Positions 18,201 through 27,734 of a DNA stretch of 64,000 nt are shown piece by piece. Under the pieces are notes generated by a model. The model saw only the letters and a program-made list of their open reading frames with translations, was not told the origin of the DNA and made no database searches. How positions within the stretch are numbered: position 1 is the first letter of the stretch; each line of letters starts with the position of its first letter. Source of the stretch: Pseudoclavibacter sp. AY1F1 (GTDB taxonomy: Bacteria > Actinomycetota > Actinomycetes > Actinomycetales > Microbacteriaceae); the NCBI RefSeq assembly GCF_002931075.1, contig NZ_PSTQ01000001.1, forward strand, positions 186,001 to 250,000, written 5' to 3'. The position numbers were made by a program, and so were the translations under genes.

Positions 18201-19550
18201 ATGACTTCGCTTCGCGACGAGACCGTGGCCCTGCTGCAGCAGCTCATCCGCGCCGAGACCGTCAACGACGGCGCCATCGACTCGGGCAACGAGTGGCGCG
18301 CGGCGGCGGTGCTCGAGGAGTTCTTCGCGGGCAGCGGCGTCGAGCTGACGCGCGTCGAGCCGTTCCCCGGACGCGTCTCGGTCGTTGCGCGTCTCGGGGG
18401 CACTGACCCGCAGGCGGAATCGTTGGCGCTCGTCGGGCACACCGACGTCGTGCCGGTGAAGGCAGCCGACTGGGTGCATCCGCCGCATTCCGGTGAGCTC
18501 ATCGACGGTGAGGTGTGGGGCCGCGGCGCGGTCGACATGCTCTTCCTCACCGCCTCGTACGCGGTCATCTTCAAGCGGCTCGCGACGAGCGGCTTCGCGC
18601 CGAGCGGCGACCTCGTCTTCGCGGCCGTCGCCGACGAGGAGCAGGGGAGCAGAGCTGGGGTCGGCTGGTTCTCGGAGAACGACTGGTCGACGATCGCGGC
18701 AGACAACGTGCTCACCGAGTGGGGTGGCGCGCGCCTCGGGGGAGTCGGCAGCACCGCCATGACGGTGGGGGTCGGCGAGAAGGGCGCAGCCCCGCGGCGC
18801 ATCGTCGTGCGCGGCGACGCGGCGCACGCGTCCGCGCCCTGGGGCCGATCGAACGCGGCCGTCACGCTTGCCAAGGTCATCGACCGACTTCAGTCCCGCG
18901 CCCCGAAACCGCGCATCAGCGAGCAATGGCTCGAGACGCTTGCCGCGCTCGCGCTGCCCGCCGAGCTCAGCACACGCCTCGCCTCGCCGGACACGATCGA
19001 CGATGCGATCGACGAGCTCAGCGAGCATCCCGAACTCGGCGAGCTCGCTCCGTTTGTGCACGCCTGGACGCACACGACCGTCGCGGTGACGATCGTCGAA
19101 GCGGGCTCGAAAGTCAACGTGATTCCCGATAGCGGGTCGATTTCCCTCGATATTCGCGTGCTGCCCGGCGTCACCGCGGAGGACGTCGAGGGGCACCTCG
19201 CGTCGGTCGCCGCCGAATTCCCTGGCCTCGTGAGCGTCGAGGGCGACTGGTTCTCGCCGGCTAACGAATCGGCCACAACAACTCGCCTGTATGCGCAGAT
19301 AGAATCGACGCTCGCAGAGTTCGTGCCAGGCGCGAAGCCAGCACCGATCCTCGGCGTCGGCGGATCCGATGCCCGCTTCTACCGACTGCACGGCGCCAAC
19401 GCGTTCGGCTTCGGCATCCTCAGCCCGGGGTTGACCTTCTCCGTCGCGCGCAACCGCTTCCACTCTGCGAACGAGCGCCTCGACCTCGAGTCAATCGACC
19501 TCACGGTGCGCGGCCTCGACCACGTCGTCAGGAACTTCCTCTCAGCGTGA
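18201..19550 (+). CDS. M20-family metallopeptidase / amidohydrolase
   Basis: A 449-residue di-zinc M20 hydrolase, likely cytosolic, acting on dipeptides or acylated amino acids. Metal ligands are visible: H80 and D82 in LVGHTDVVP, bridging D112 in RGAVDM, and the catalytic/ligand Glu pair E146-E147 in ADEEQGSRAG. A late SDARFYRLHGANAFGFG matches the C-terminal catalytic lobe and HSANERLDLESID supplies the last His ligand. The substrate is not determined. Its stop overlaps the long version of the next frame, but the real regulator start lies about 100 bases further on. Confidence 0.9.
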   Translation: MTSLRDETVALLQQLIRAETVNDGAIDSGNEWRAAAVLEEFFAGSGVELTRVEPFPGRVSVVARLGGTDPQAESLALVGHTDVVPVKAADWVHPPHSGELIDGEVWGRGAVDMLFLTASYAVIFKRLATSGFAPSGDLVFAAVADEEQGSRAGVGWFSENDWSTIAADNVLTEWGGARLGGVGSTAMTVGVGEKGAAPRRIVVRGDAAHASAPWGRSNAAVTLAKVIDRLQSRAPKPRISEQWLETLAALALPAELSTRLASPDTIDDAIDELSEHPELGELAPFVHAWTHTTVAVTIVEAGSKVNVIPDSGSISLDIRVLPGVTAEDVEGHLASVAAEFPGLVSVEGDWFSPANESATTTRLYAQIESTLAEFVPGAKPAPILGVGGSDARFYRLHGANAFGFGILSPGLTFSVARNRFHSANERLDLESIDLTVRGLDHVVRNFLSA

Positions 19551-19553
19551 CGC

Positions 19554-19584
19554 TTGACCTTGACGTCGCGTCAACTTCTACAGT
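19554..19584 (+). promoter_or_regulatory. MerR-type promoter with operator dyad in a 19-bp spacer
   Basis: A -35 TTGACC (19554-19559) and -10 TACAGT (19579-19584) are separated by 19 bp, two more than the usual 17. The spacer opens with a perfect dyad TTGACGTCGCGTCAA. Over-long spacers with a central dyad are the hallmark of promoters that MerR-family proteins activate by untwisting DNA. It lies 70 bp before the MerR gene at 19655, so autoregulation is likely. Confidence 0.75.
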
Positions 19585-19654
19585 CGATCTCGAGCGGTTC
19601 GCTTCTCCCGAAGATCGGGGGAGCCGCTCGCACGATCTGCGAGAGGATGCGGTC

Positions 19655-20407
19655 ATGGAGTGGTCGATCGGCGAGGTGGCGAAGCAGTCAGGCGTGACCT
19701 CACGCACACTGCGGCACTACGAGAGCATCGGCCTACTGCTTCCGAGCACCACGCGCACGAACGGCTACCGCTACTACGACGAGGCCGCCTTGGTTCGGCT
19801 GCAGCGCATTCTGCTCCTGCGGGAGCTCGGCGTCGGGCTCACTGCCATCGGCGATGCGCTTGCCGGGCGGAGCGACGACGTCGCTGCCCTCGAGACGCAC
19901 CTCGGATGGCTGAACGACGAACGCCGCCGCCTCACGACGCAGATCGGATCGGTGCGCGCGACGCTCGCCGCGCTCCAAGGGAAGGAGAAGCTCATGCCTG
20001 AGCAGATGTTCGACGGATTCGACCACACGCAGTACAAGGACGAGGTGGAGGAGCGCTGGGGCGCCAAAGCGTACGCAGACGGCGACAAGTGGTGGCGCGG
20101 CCTCGGCGAGGACGGCAAGCAGGGGTTCCTGGAGGAGCAGACACGCATCCAGGATGCGTTCAGCGTGGCCCAGACGGCAGGTCACGGCCCAGACAGCGAC
20201 GAGGCGCAGGCCGCGGCGGCCCGTCAGTTCGCCTGGCTCGGCGACAGCTGGCAGGGCAAGGCCCCGACGGCCGAGCTGTTCACGAACCTCGGCGAGATGT
20301 ATGTCGCGGACGAGCGCTTCGGCAAGAACTACACGCGGGTGCACGCCACGGGAGCCGAGTTCGTGCGCGACGCGATGCGCATCTACGCCGAGCGCAACCT
20401 CGGCTAG
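19655..20407 (+). CDS. MerR-family regulator with TipAS-type ligand domain
   Basis: A 250-residue TipA-like regulator. The winged-helix DNA-binding domain opens WSIGEVAKQSGVTSRTLRHYESIG and carries NGYRYYDEAALVRLQRILLLRELG; a coiled-coil linker (about residues 75-110) leads to a TipAS domain starting EQMFDGFDHTQYKDEVEERWG and ending MRIYAERNLG. In Streptomyces, TipAL senses thiopeptide antibiotics through a cysteine; this protein contains no cysteine at all, so it would have to bind ligands non-covalently. The ATG at 19655 has GAGAGGA upstream. The MerR-type promoter in front suggests self-activation. Its other targets are unknown. Confidence 0.92.
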   Translation: MEWSIGEVAKQSGVTSRTLRHYESIGLLLPSTTRTNGYRYYDEAALVRLQRILLLRELGVGLTAIGDALAGRSDDVAALETHLGWLNDERRRLTTQIGSVRATLAALQGKEKLMPEQMFDGFDHTQYKDEVEERWGAKAYADGDKWWRGLGEDGKQGFLEEQTRIQDAFSVAQTAGHGPDSDEAQAAAARQFAWLGDSWQGKAPTAELFTNLGEMYVADERFGKNYTRVHATGAEFVRDAMRIYAERNLG

Positions 20408-20532
20408 GTTGCCGGGATCGGTGGCCTGCGCCCACGCATCCACCCCGCCACGGCCCGCTGCAGTTAGCAGCACACGTCCCGGACACGCGCGGCTGGGCCA
20501 GCTCCTGGCACTGCCTCATCCAACAACCGCTC

Positions 20533-20612
20533 GCGAGAGTGAGGCAGATGCATCCGCCGCTCGCGTCACGAGTGCATCTGGGTGACTCTTCTGGCGCGCC
20601 CGTCGCGCACCC
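20533..20612 (+). repeat. degenerate copy of the 62-bp element
   Basis: GAGTGAGGCAGATGCATCC here resembles GGTGAGGGAGATGCATCC of the perfect copies, and the following GTGCATCTGGGTGACTCTTCTGGCG-like stretch parallels the sequence just after them. The boundary is approximate. Confidence 0.5.
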
Positions 20613-20667
20613 GTCGCGCGCCAGTCGCGCGCGTGCTTGGCGCCTGCTGTGTCGCAGCCGCAGCTCA

Positions 20668-20729
20668 CCGGGCACTTCTTCGCAAGGGTGAGGGAGATGC
20701 ATCCTCTTTTTGCGCGCTGGGTGCTTCTG
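20668..20729 (+). repeat. 62-bp direct repeat, copy 1
   Basis: Identical base for base to 20816-20877. It starts CCGGGCACTTCTTCGC, has an 8-bp palindrome GATGCATC in the middle and ends GGGTGCTTCTG. Similarity fades but continues for about 20 bases beyond the end. Confidence 0.85.
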
Positions 20730-20815
20730 GGGGACTTTTGTGGCGCGAGTAGGCGCGTGTTTTTTGCCTCACGACGCTTCCGCTGGCCCGCCCTTCTGGA
20801 GCCGCTGGCGAGCAG

Positions 20816-20877
20816 CCGGGCACTTCTTCGCAAGGGTGAGGGAGATGCATCCTCTTTTTGCGCGCTGGGTGCTTCTG
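20816..20877 (+). repeat. 62-bp direct repeat, copy 2
   Basis: Second perfect copy, offset exactly 148 bp from the first. Inner segments GAGG and CCTC, and outer GCAC/GTGC and CGCA/TGCG, can pair around GATGCATC, so a folded RNA or cruciform is possible. Confidence 0.85.
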
Positions 20878-20990
20878 AGTGACTCTTGCACAGCGGCGGA
20901 GGCGGATGTGATGGGCAACGGCGGGTGTGATGGCCAGCAAAGGCCTCGCTCGGCGACCGCCTGGCGGGCGCGCGCTGGGCGAGGCGGCAC

Positions 20991-21353
20991 TCAGGCGAGC
21001 GTCGCCGTGTCGACCTGGGGACCGCCCTCGTAGGTGACGGTGATCGCGAGCGGCCGCGCGCTCGCCGCCTCGGGCAGCTCGAACTCGAACGAGACGGGCG
21101 CGAGCATGAGAATGCAGATGGCGTCCGGGTCGATGATCGGGAAGCGGATGCGCAGCTCGGTCGGCGACTCGACGATCAGCTCAGGATCTCCCGCCCCGCA
21201 TAAGGGTCGGTTGTTGAGCAGGTCCATGCGGAACCGCGAGTCGCCGACCCAGGCGAAGCTGGGCGCGACGTTCTCGTGGGCGCCCGCGGCGAGAGGATCG
21301 TAGTCCGTGGGCGTCGGCACGGAGATGCCCGTGATCAGCTCTGGGTTGTTCAT
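20991..21353 (-). CDS. sibling of the upstream lipoprotein, lacking a signal peptide
   Basis: A 120-residue protein starting MNNPELITGISVPTP with the ATG overlapping the preceding stop (ATGA). It aligns by eye along its length with the mature part of the lipoprotein encoded at 21350-21799: F.WV.D..F.MD, CG.G.P, V.ES.TEL, DAIC, FELPE...RPL.ITVT, VD..TL. It has the two conserved cysteines but no export signal, which is odd for a protein that might form a disulfide. It is either a truncated tandem duplicate, or the second domain of one protein split by a frameshift. Function unknown. Confidence 0.7.
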   Translation of the reverse strand: MNNPELITGISVPTPTDYDPLAAGAHENVAPSFAWVGDSRFRMDLLNNRPLCGAGDPELIVESPTELRIRFPIIDPDAICILMLAPVSFEFELPEAASARPLAITVTYEGGPQVDTATLA

Positions 21354-21799
21354 TCGAGGGTGCCGTGGTCGACGTGCTTAAGGTCTTCTGCGGTGACCGT
21401 TATCTGCAGGGGCCGGCCGGTGGCTTCCTCTGGTAGCTCGAATTCGTAGGCGACGTTGTATTCGGAGGCGTCGCAGATGGCGTCCCGGTCAGTGATCGCA
21501 TAGTGGATGTGCAGCTCGGTCGCCGACTCGGCGACGACCGTCGGCGCACCGGACCCGCACTGCGCGCGGCTGACCCAGGTGTCCATCGTGAAGTGCGTGT
21601 CGTCGACCCACTCGAAGTAGGGCACGACCCCTGGGCTGCCATCGCTCGGGTACGGGTCGAAGTTGGGGCTCGCACCCACCGGGACGCCGGCGTTCGCGGC
21701 AGGCCCGGTGGAGCAGGCCAACAGGCTCAAGGTTGCGGCCAGGGCGCAGAGCGCCGCCGCCGCTGATGTAAGTCGGAGGCGGGGCGCGCTGGCGTTCAT
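21350..21799 (-). CDS. putative lipoprotein of unknown function
   Basis: A 149-residue exported lipoprotein. Arg-rich start, hydrophobic h-region (AAAALCALAATLSLL) and lipobox LLAC followed by STG mark signal peptidase II cleavage near residue 29. The mature domain has two cysteines (QCGSG, DAIC) and a beta-rich end FELPEEATGRPLQITVT. The first gene of a pair with 20991-21353, translationally coupled by ATGA. It lies between the repeats and the ABC-F gene. I do not recognise the family. Confidence 0.8.
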   Translation of the reverse strand: MNASAPRLRLTSAAAALCALAATLSLLACSTGPAANAGVPVGASPNFDPYPSDGSPGVVPYFEWVDDTHFTMDTWVSRAQCGSGAPTVVAESATELHIHYAITDRDAICDASEYNVAYEFELPEEATGRPLQITVTAEDLKHVDHGTLE

Positions 21800-21808
21800 G
21801 AGCTCAGG

Positions 21809-23635
<1,827 letters not shown>

Positions 23636-23705
23636 CAGACAAGCTTAAGGCCGGGGGCGGCCCGGTGCCCTCCGAAGAGTGGTTGCCTCGGGCAAGTGCC
23701 TCGGG

Positions 23706-24338
23706 TCAGTGCGCCGGGTCGTCCATCCGGAGCGAGAGGGTGCGTAGCGCCGTCGCCAGGTCGTCGCGGGTCTCAATGTCGAGCTCGGCGAGGAGCTCGC
23801 GCTCGGCGGCGACGAGGCGAGTGAGGGCTTCGTCGACGAGGTCCCGACCGTTCGGCGTCATCGTGACGAGAATCCCGCGCCCGTCGTTGGGGTCGACCTC
23901 CCGGGTGACGAGGCCGCGGCCGACGAGCCGGTCGATGCGGTTCGTCATGGTGCCGCTCGAGACGAGGTTGGAGGCGAGCAGATGCTTGGGGCTGAGTCGG
24001 TGCGGGGAACCGGCGCGGCGCAGGGCCGAGAGCACGTCGAACTCCCACAGCTCGAGGCCCGTCTCGGCGAACGCAGCCTTGCGGAGGGCATCGAGCTGCT
24101 TCGCGATGCGCTTGACTCGGGAGAAGATGCGCAGCGGGTCCACGTCGAGGTCGGGACGCTCCCGCGACCAGTCGCGCACAATCGTGTCGACGGTGTCGAC
24201 CGGATGCGCGGCCTGAGCGACTGGATGCGCAGCCTGCGTGACCGGGTGCGCGGCCTGCGCACCCGGGCTCAGGCCGACCGAGGCGCGCGAGAAGTCGCGC
24301 CGGTCAGCTGCACGTCGGGGGGCATCCATGTGTTCCAT
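23706..24338 (-). CDS. MarR-family transcriptional regulator
   Basis: A 210-residue MarR regulator. The winged helix is visible as LWEFDVLSALRRAGSPHRLSPKHLLASNLVSSGTMTNRIDRLVGRGLVTREVDPNDGRG. It carries an unusual N-terminal extension of about 50 residues containing three tandem copies of a QAAHPV-type heptad encoded by 21-bp repeats. The start may be the ATG at 24338 or the one at 24329. It sits 70 bp upstream of the ABC-F gene on the same strand, but the target is unknown. Confidence 0.9.
   Translation of the reverse strand: MEHMDAPRRAADRRDFSRASVGLSPGAQAAHPVTQAAHPVAQAAHPVDTVDTIVRDWSRERPDLDVDPLRIFSRVKRIAKQLDALRKAAFAETGLELWEFDVLSALRRAGSPHRLSPKHLLASNLVSSGTMTNRIDRLVGRGLVTREVDPNDGRGILVTMTPNGRDLVDEALTRLVAAERELLAELDIETRDDLATALRTLSLRMDDPAH
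24199..24261 (-). repeat. three 21-bp tandem repeats inside the MarR gene
   Basis: Three imperfect 21-bp units in frame encode AAHPV(T/A/D)-type heptads near the MarR N-terminus. Unit differences are single-base and partly synonymous, as expected of slippage followed by drift. Confidence 0.75.
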
Positions 24339-24417
24339 TATGGCGATTCCCGTTGGCGCGGGTGACGCCGCCGGTGGTTACAGGGAGGAAGCTGGGCCAC
24401 CAGGGCGGTGGCGGGGC

Positions 24418-24870
24418 TTACGAGTTGGGGTGATGCGCGTCCACTTCTCGCTTCGTGCTGACAAGCCCGTTCTCGGCGTCGACGGGCGCAGAGGTGTGCT
24501 CGTGCGCGACGACCCATTCACCCTTGTGCTGCACGATTGCCCACGTCAGGCGGTTGTCCATCCACTCCTGCTCGCCCTCAGGGCTGTGCCAGGCGTAGCG
24601 CACGAAGCTCTCGACGACCACGACGTCGTGGTCGCCGTAGGCGCGCAGCTCGGTGAAGGTCGCGGAGTGGGTACCCGACTCGATCGAGTCGAACCATTCG
24701 TCGAGGGAGGTGCCCCAGGCTTCGGCACCCTCGTGCGACCAGGTGCTCCACAAGTCGAAGACGCGAACATCCGGAGCGTACAGCGACATGATCGCGGTTT
24801 TGTCGCGTCCCGCGACCGCTGCAGAGTAGGTGTCGGTGAATCGTTTGGCGATGGACAGAGCTTCAGACAT
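24418..24870 (-). CDS. SnoaL-like / nuclear transport factor 2-fold protein
   Basis: A 150-residue protein of the NTF2-like superfamily with the cone-shaped alpha+beta fold. AIAKRF(T)DTYSAAVAGRDKTAIMSLYAPDVRVFDLWSTWSHEGAEAW is the typical N-terminal helix plus first strand, and RLTWAIVQHKGEWVVAHEHTSAPV the closing strands. Members include ketosteroid isomerases, polyketide cyclases and calcium/calmodulin-kinase association domains; no specific role can be chosen. GGAGGCGCC precedes the ATG at 24870. Confidence 0.85.
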   Translation of the reverse strand: MSEALSIAKRFTDTYSAAVAGRDKTAIMSLYAPDVRVFDLWSTWSHEGAEAWGTSLDEWFDSIESGTHSATFTELRAYGDHDVVVVESFVRYAWHSPEGEQEWMDNRLTWAIVQHKGEWVVAHEHTSAPVDAENGLVSTKREVDAHHPNS

Positions 24871-24993
24871 GGCGCCTCCTCGGGTCTTCTGAGTGGACAG
24901 TCTGGCCCACTCGCCTCCACGGCACCACCGTGGCTGGCCCGCGGCCCCTCCGGTTCTGGCACAATTGGCGAGTGCACGCGTGAGCGGGCACGT

Positions 24994-25065
24994 TCCTCCT
25001 TGGTGTAACGGCAGCACGACAGCCTTTGGAGCTGTTAGGTCCAGGTTCGAATCCTGGGGGAGGAG
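24994..25065 (+). tRNA. tRNA-Gln (anticodon TTG)
   Basis: A 72-nt cloverleaf. Acceptor TCCTCCT pairs with GGGAGGA (one G-T), D stem GTGT/GCAC, anticodon stem ACAGC/GCTGT around loop CTTTGGA giving anticodon TTG for CAA, and T arm CCAGG-TTCGAAT-CCTGG. The discriminator is G. No CCA is encoded. It lies 74 bp before glmU. Confidence 0.95.
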
Positions 25066-25139
25066 CGGCGCGGGGGTGCTGCATGCCACCGTGGACCGTG
25101 ATGGCGTTCGCATCACGGCGCCCACAACGAGGAGGATCT

Positions 25140-26585
25140 GTGACCGATCGAGAACTCGCAATCGTCATCCTGGCGGCTGGCCAGGGCACGCGGATGCGCT
25201 CGAGCACCCCGAAGGTGCTGCACCGACTCGGAGGGATCCCGCTCGTCGGGCATGTGCTGCACACGGCGGCTGAGCTCGGCCCGGCGCACACCGTCACGGT
25301 GGTCCGCCACGACCGCGACCGCGTCGTCTCCGCCATTCAGGATCTCGCCCCCGACACGCAGTTCGCCGACCAGGACGACGTTCCCGGCACGGGACGCGCG
25401 CTCGAGGTGGGCCTCGACTCGCTTCCTGCGGACTTCGACGGTGTTGTTGTTGTCCTCTCCGGCGATGTCCCGCTCCTCGACTCCGGCACGATCGCCCGCA
25501 TGATCGAGCAGCACCGTCACGCGAAGAACCAGCTCACGCTCCTCAGCGCGTTTGTGCAGGAGCCGGCAGGCTTCGGGCGAATCGTCCGCTCGTCAGCTGG
25601 CGACTTTGACGAGATCGTCGAGCACAAGGACGCGAGTGAGGAGCTGCTGCGCATTTCCGAGATCAACGCCGGCGTGTACGCGTTCGACGCTCGCACGGTC
25701 CGACAGGTCCTGAGTCGCATCGACGACTCGAACTCGCAGCACGAGAAGTACCTGACGGATGCGGCGAAGCTCATCAAGGCGGATGCGGGGCGCATCGAGG
25801 CGATCGCCGTCACCGACCCCGAGATCGTGCAGGGCATCAACGACCGCGTGCAGCTCGCGGAGGCGCAGCGTTACTACAACTCGCGGCAGATCCGGCACTG
25901 GCAGCTCGAGGGCGTCACGGTGCACGACCCGGCGACGACCGTCATTGAGGGCAACGTGTCGCTCGGCCGCGACGTCGAGCTCCTGCCGGGAACGCAGTTG
26001 CGAGGCGCCACCTCGGTTGCCGATGGCGCCATCATCGGGCCGGACACGACGCTCGTCGACTGCGAGGTCGGCGAGGGGGCTGTCGTGAAGCGCACCGATG
26101 CGACGCTCAGCGTCATCGGCGCCGGCGCATCCGTCGGACCCTGGGCGTACCTGCGCCCCAACACGATCCTCGGCGCTGGCGGGAAGATCGGCACCTTCGT
26201 GGAGACGAAGAACACGCAGATCGGTGACGGCTCGAAGGTGCCGCACCTCTCATACATCGGCGACACGGAGGTTGGCGCGAACTCCAACATCGGCGCCGGC
26301 ACGATCACCGCCAACTACGACGGCGTGAACAAGCACCGCACGACGGTCGGCAGCCACGTGCGCTCCGGATCGCACAACGTCTTCGTCGCCCCGGTTAGGA
26401 TTGGCGACGGCGCTTACACCGGGGCTGGAACGGTGGTCCGCAAGGACGTTCCGGCCGGTGCACTCGCCATCAACGTCGCACCTCAGCGCAACGCCGAGGG
26501 GTGGGTGCTCAAGAACCGAGCAGGCACCGCCGCGGCCGAGGCCGCTGAGGCTGCCTCGGCGCGCGAATCAGAACCGAACGCGTAA
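25140..26585 (+). CDS. glmU: bifunctional GlmU (GlcNAc-1-P uridylyltransferase / GlcN-1-P acetyltransferase)
   Basis: GlmU makes UDP-N-acetylglucosamine for peptidoglycan in two steps. The GTG at 25140 (VTDRELAIVILAAGQGTRM) has GAGGAGGA upstream and gives 481 residues. The N-terminal nucleotidyltransferase shows LAAGQGTRMRSSTPKVLH and VVVLSGDVPLLD; the C-terminal left-handed beta helix shows VSLGRDVELLPGTQLRG, GPWAYLRPNTILGAGGKIGTFVE and GAGTITANYDGVNKHRTTVGSH. The last 20 residues are an Ala/Glu-rich tail. Followed by prs, a conserved pair in actinobacteria. Confidence 0.95.
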   Translation: MTDRELAIVILAAGQGTRMRSSTPKVLHRLGGIPLVGHVLHTAAELGPAHTVTVVRHDRDRVVSAIQDLAPDTQFADQDDVPGTGRALEVGLDSLPADFDGVVVVLSGDVPLLDSGTIARMIEQHRHAKNQLTLLSAFVQEPAGFGRIVRSSAGDFDEIVEHKDASEELLRISEINAGVYAFDARTVRQVLSRIDDSNSQHEKYLTDAAKLIKADAGRIEAIAVTDPEIVQGINDRVQLAEAQRYYNSRQIRHWQLEGVTVHDPATTVIEGNVSLGRDVELLPGTQLRGATSVADGAIIGPDTTLVDCEVGEGAVVKRTDATLSVIGAGASVGPWAYLRPNTILGAGGKIGTFVETKNTQIGDGSKVPHLSYIGDTEVGANSNIGAGTITANYDGVNKHRTTVGSHVRSGSHNVFVAPVRIGDGAYTGAGTVVRKDVPAGALAINVAPQRNAEGWVLKNRAGTAAAEAAEAASARESEPNA

Positions 26586-26619
26586 CAACAGAGCAAGCAC
26601 AGGAAACGGGCGGTACAGC

Positions 26620-27597
26620 GTGTCTGGCATCATCACCTCCACTGAGAAGCGACTTGTTCTCGTCTCCGGCAGGGCTCATCCCGAGCTCGCCAAGGCAGTC
26701 GCGGCAGAACTCGACATCGAGCTCGGGGAAACCGAGTCGCGCACCTTCGCGAACGGCGAGATCTACGCTCGCTACGGCGAGAGCATGCGTGGGGCCGACG
26801 TGTTTGTGCTCCAGTCGCACTGCCCGCCGATCAACGAGTGGCTCATGGAGCAGCTCATCATGCTCGACGCGCTGAAGCGTGCGTCGGCGAAGCGCATCAC
26901 GGTTGTCGCTCCCTTCTACCCATACGCGCGTCAGGACAAGAAGGGGCGCGGTCGCGAGCCGATCTCGGCCCGCCTCGTCGCCGACCTCTTCAAGGCTGCG
27001 GGCGCCGACCGCATCATGTCGGTCGACCTGCACGCGCCTCAGGTGCAGGGTTTCTTCGATGGTCCCGTCGACCACCTGTTCGCCATGCCCGTGCTGCTTG
27101 AGCATTTCCGTAAGAAGCTCGACCCTGCGACGCTGACCGTCGTCTCGCCCGACATGGGGCGCGTGCGCGTCGCCGATGTATGGAGCGACCAGTTGGACGC
27201 GCCGCTCGCGATCATCCACAAGCGTCGCGACCCGAAGGTCGCGAACCAGGTGTCGGTTCACGAGATCGTCGGTGACGTGAAGGGTCGCGTCTGCCTGCTC
27301 GTCGACGACCTCATCGACACGGGTGGCACCATCGTCAAGGCCGCGGAGGCGCTGAAGGCCGCCGGTGCGATCGGGGTTGTGGTCGCCGCGACGCACGCCG
27401 TCTTCTCGCACCCCGCCGTCGAGCGCCTCAACTCCGACGCCATCGACGAAGTTGTTGTCACTGACACGCTGCCGCTTCCACCGGAGAAGCGCTTCGACAA
27501 GCTCACGATCCTGCCGATCGCGCCGACGCTCGCTCGCGCGATCACCGAGGTCTTCACCGACGGCTCGGTCACCTCGATGTTCGACGGGGCCGCATAA
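26620..27597 (+). CDS. prs: ribose-phosphate pyrophosphokinase
   Basis: PRPP synthetase, which makes 5-phosphoribosyl diphosphate for nucleotide, His, Trp and arabinan synthesis. It has 325 residues from the GTG at 26620 (VSGIITSTEKRLVLVSGRAHP). Visible are the flexible-loop region FYPYARQDKKGRGREPISARL, the divalent-cation/ATP region DLHAPQVQGFFDGPVDHL and the PRPP loop LLVDDLIDTGGTIVKAAE. It starts 35 bases after glmU, very likely co-transcribed, and ends at a strong hairpin. Confidence 0.95.
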   Translation: MSGIITSTEKRLVLVSGRAHPELAKAVAAELDIELGETESRTFANGEIYARYGESMRGADVFVLQSHCPPINEWLMEQLIMLDALKRASAKRITVVAPFYPYARQDKKGRGREPISARLVADLFKAAGADRIMSVDLHAPQVQGFFDGPVDHLFAMPVLLEHFRKKLDPATLTVVSPDMGRVRVADVWSDQLDAPLAIIHKRRDPKVANQVSVHEIVGDVKGRVCLLVDDLIDTGGTIVKAAEALKAAGAIGVVVAATHAVFSHPAVERLNSDAIDEVVVTDTLPLPPEKRFDKLTILPIAPTLARAITEVFTDGSVTSMFDGAA

Positions 27598-27620
27598 GCA
27601 CAGCGGCTTCTTCAACGTCG

Positions 27621-27660
27621 AGACGCCCCGACGGAACCACTCGGTTCCGGCGGGGCGTCT
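27621..27660 (+). terminator. strong bidirectional terminator after prs
   Basis: A nested stem: outer AGACGCCCCG / CGGGGCGTCT and inner CGGAACC / GGTTCCG around a 4-base loop, starting 24 bases after the prs stop. It also lies downstream of the minus-strand CPBP gene, so it can serve both. Confidence 0.85.
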
Positions 27661-27734
27661 GGCGTTTCTGCCGCGTTGAACTATCTTCAGTCGGCCGCGG
27701 CGTTGGCTTGTGTGTCGGCGGACCTCGGATCGCG

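Larger units (their letters stand above)
20408..20990. other. 583-bp gene-free gap with repeats
   Basis: No convincing gene lies here. Minus-strand frames that cross the repeats share the phrase MHLPHPCEEVPG, because the DNA is duplicated, but none has a plausible ribosome binding site or natural composition throughout. The content is two identical 62-bp copies and a degenerate third copy of one element. Confidence 0.7.

Noticed and set aside
20665-20940. Minus-strand frames sharing MHLPHPCEEVPG in the repeat gap
   Set aside because: The shared phrase comes from duplicated DNA; no binding site and no conservation outside the repeat.
24199-24261. Tandem 21-bp repeats as a CRISPR-like array
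   Set aside because: No spacers; units are contiguous and keep the MarR reading frame.
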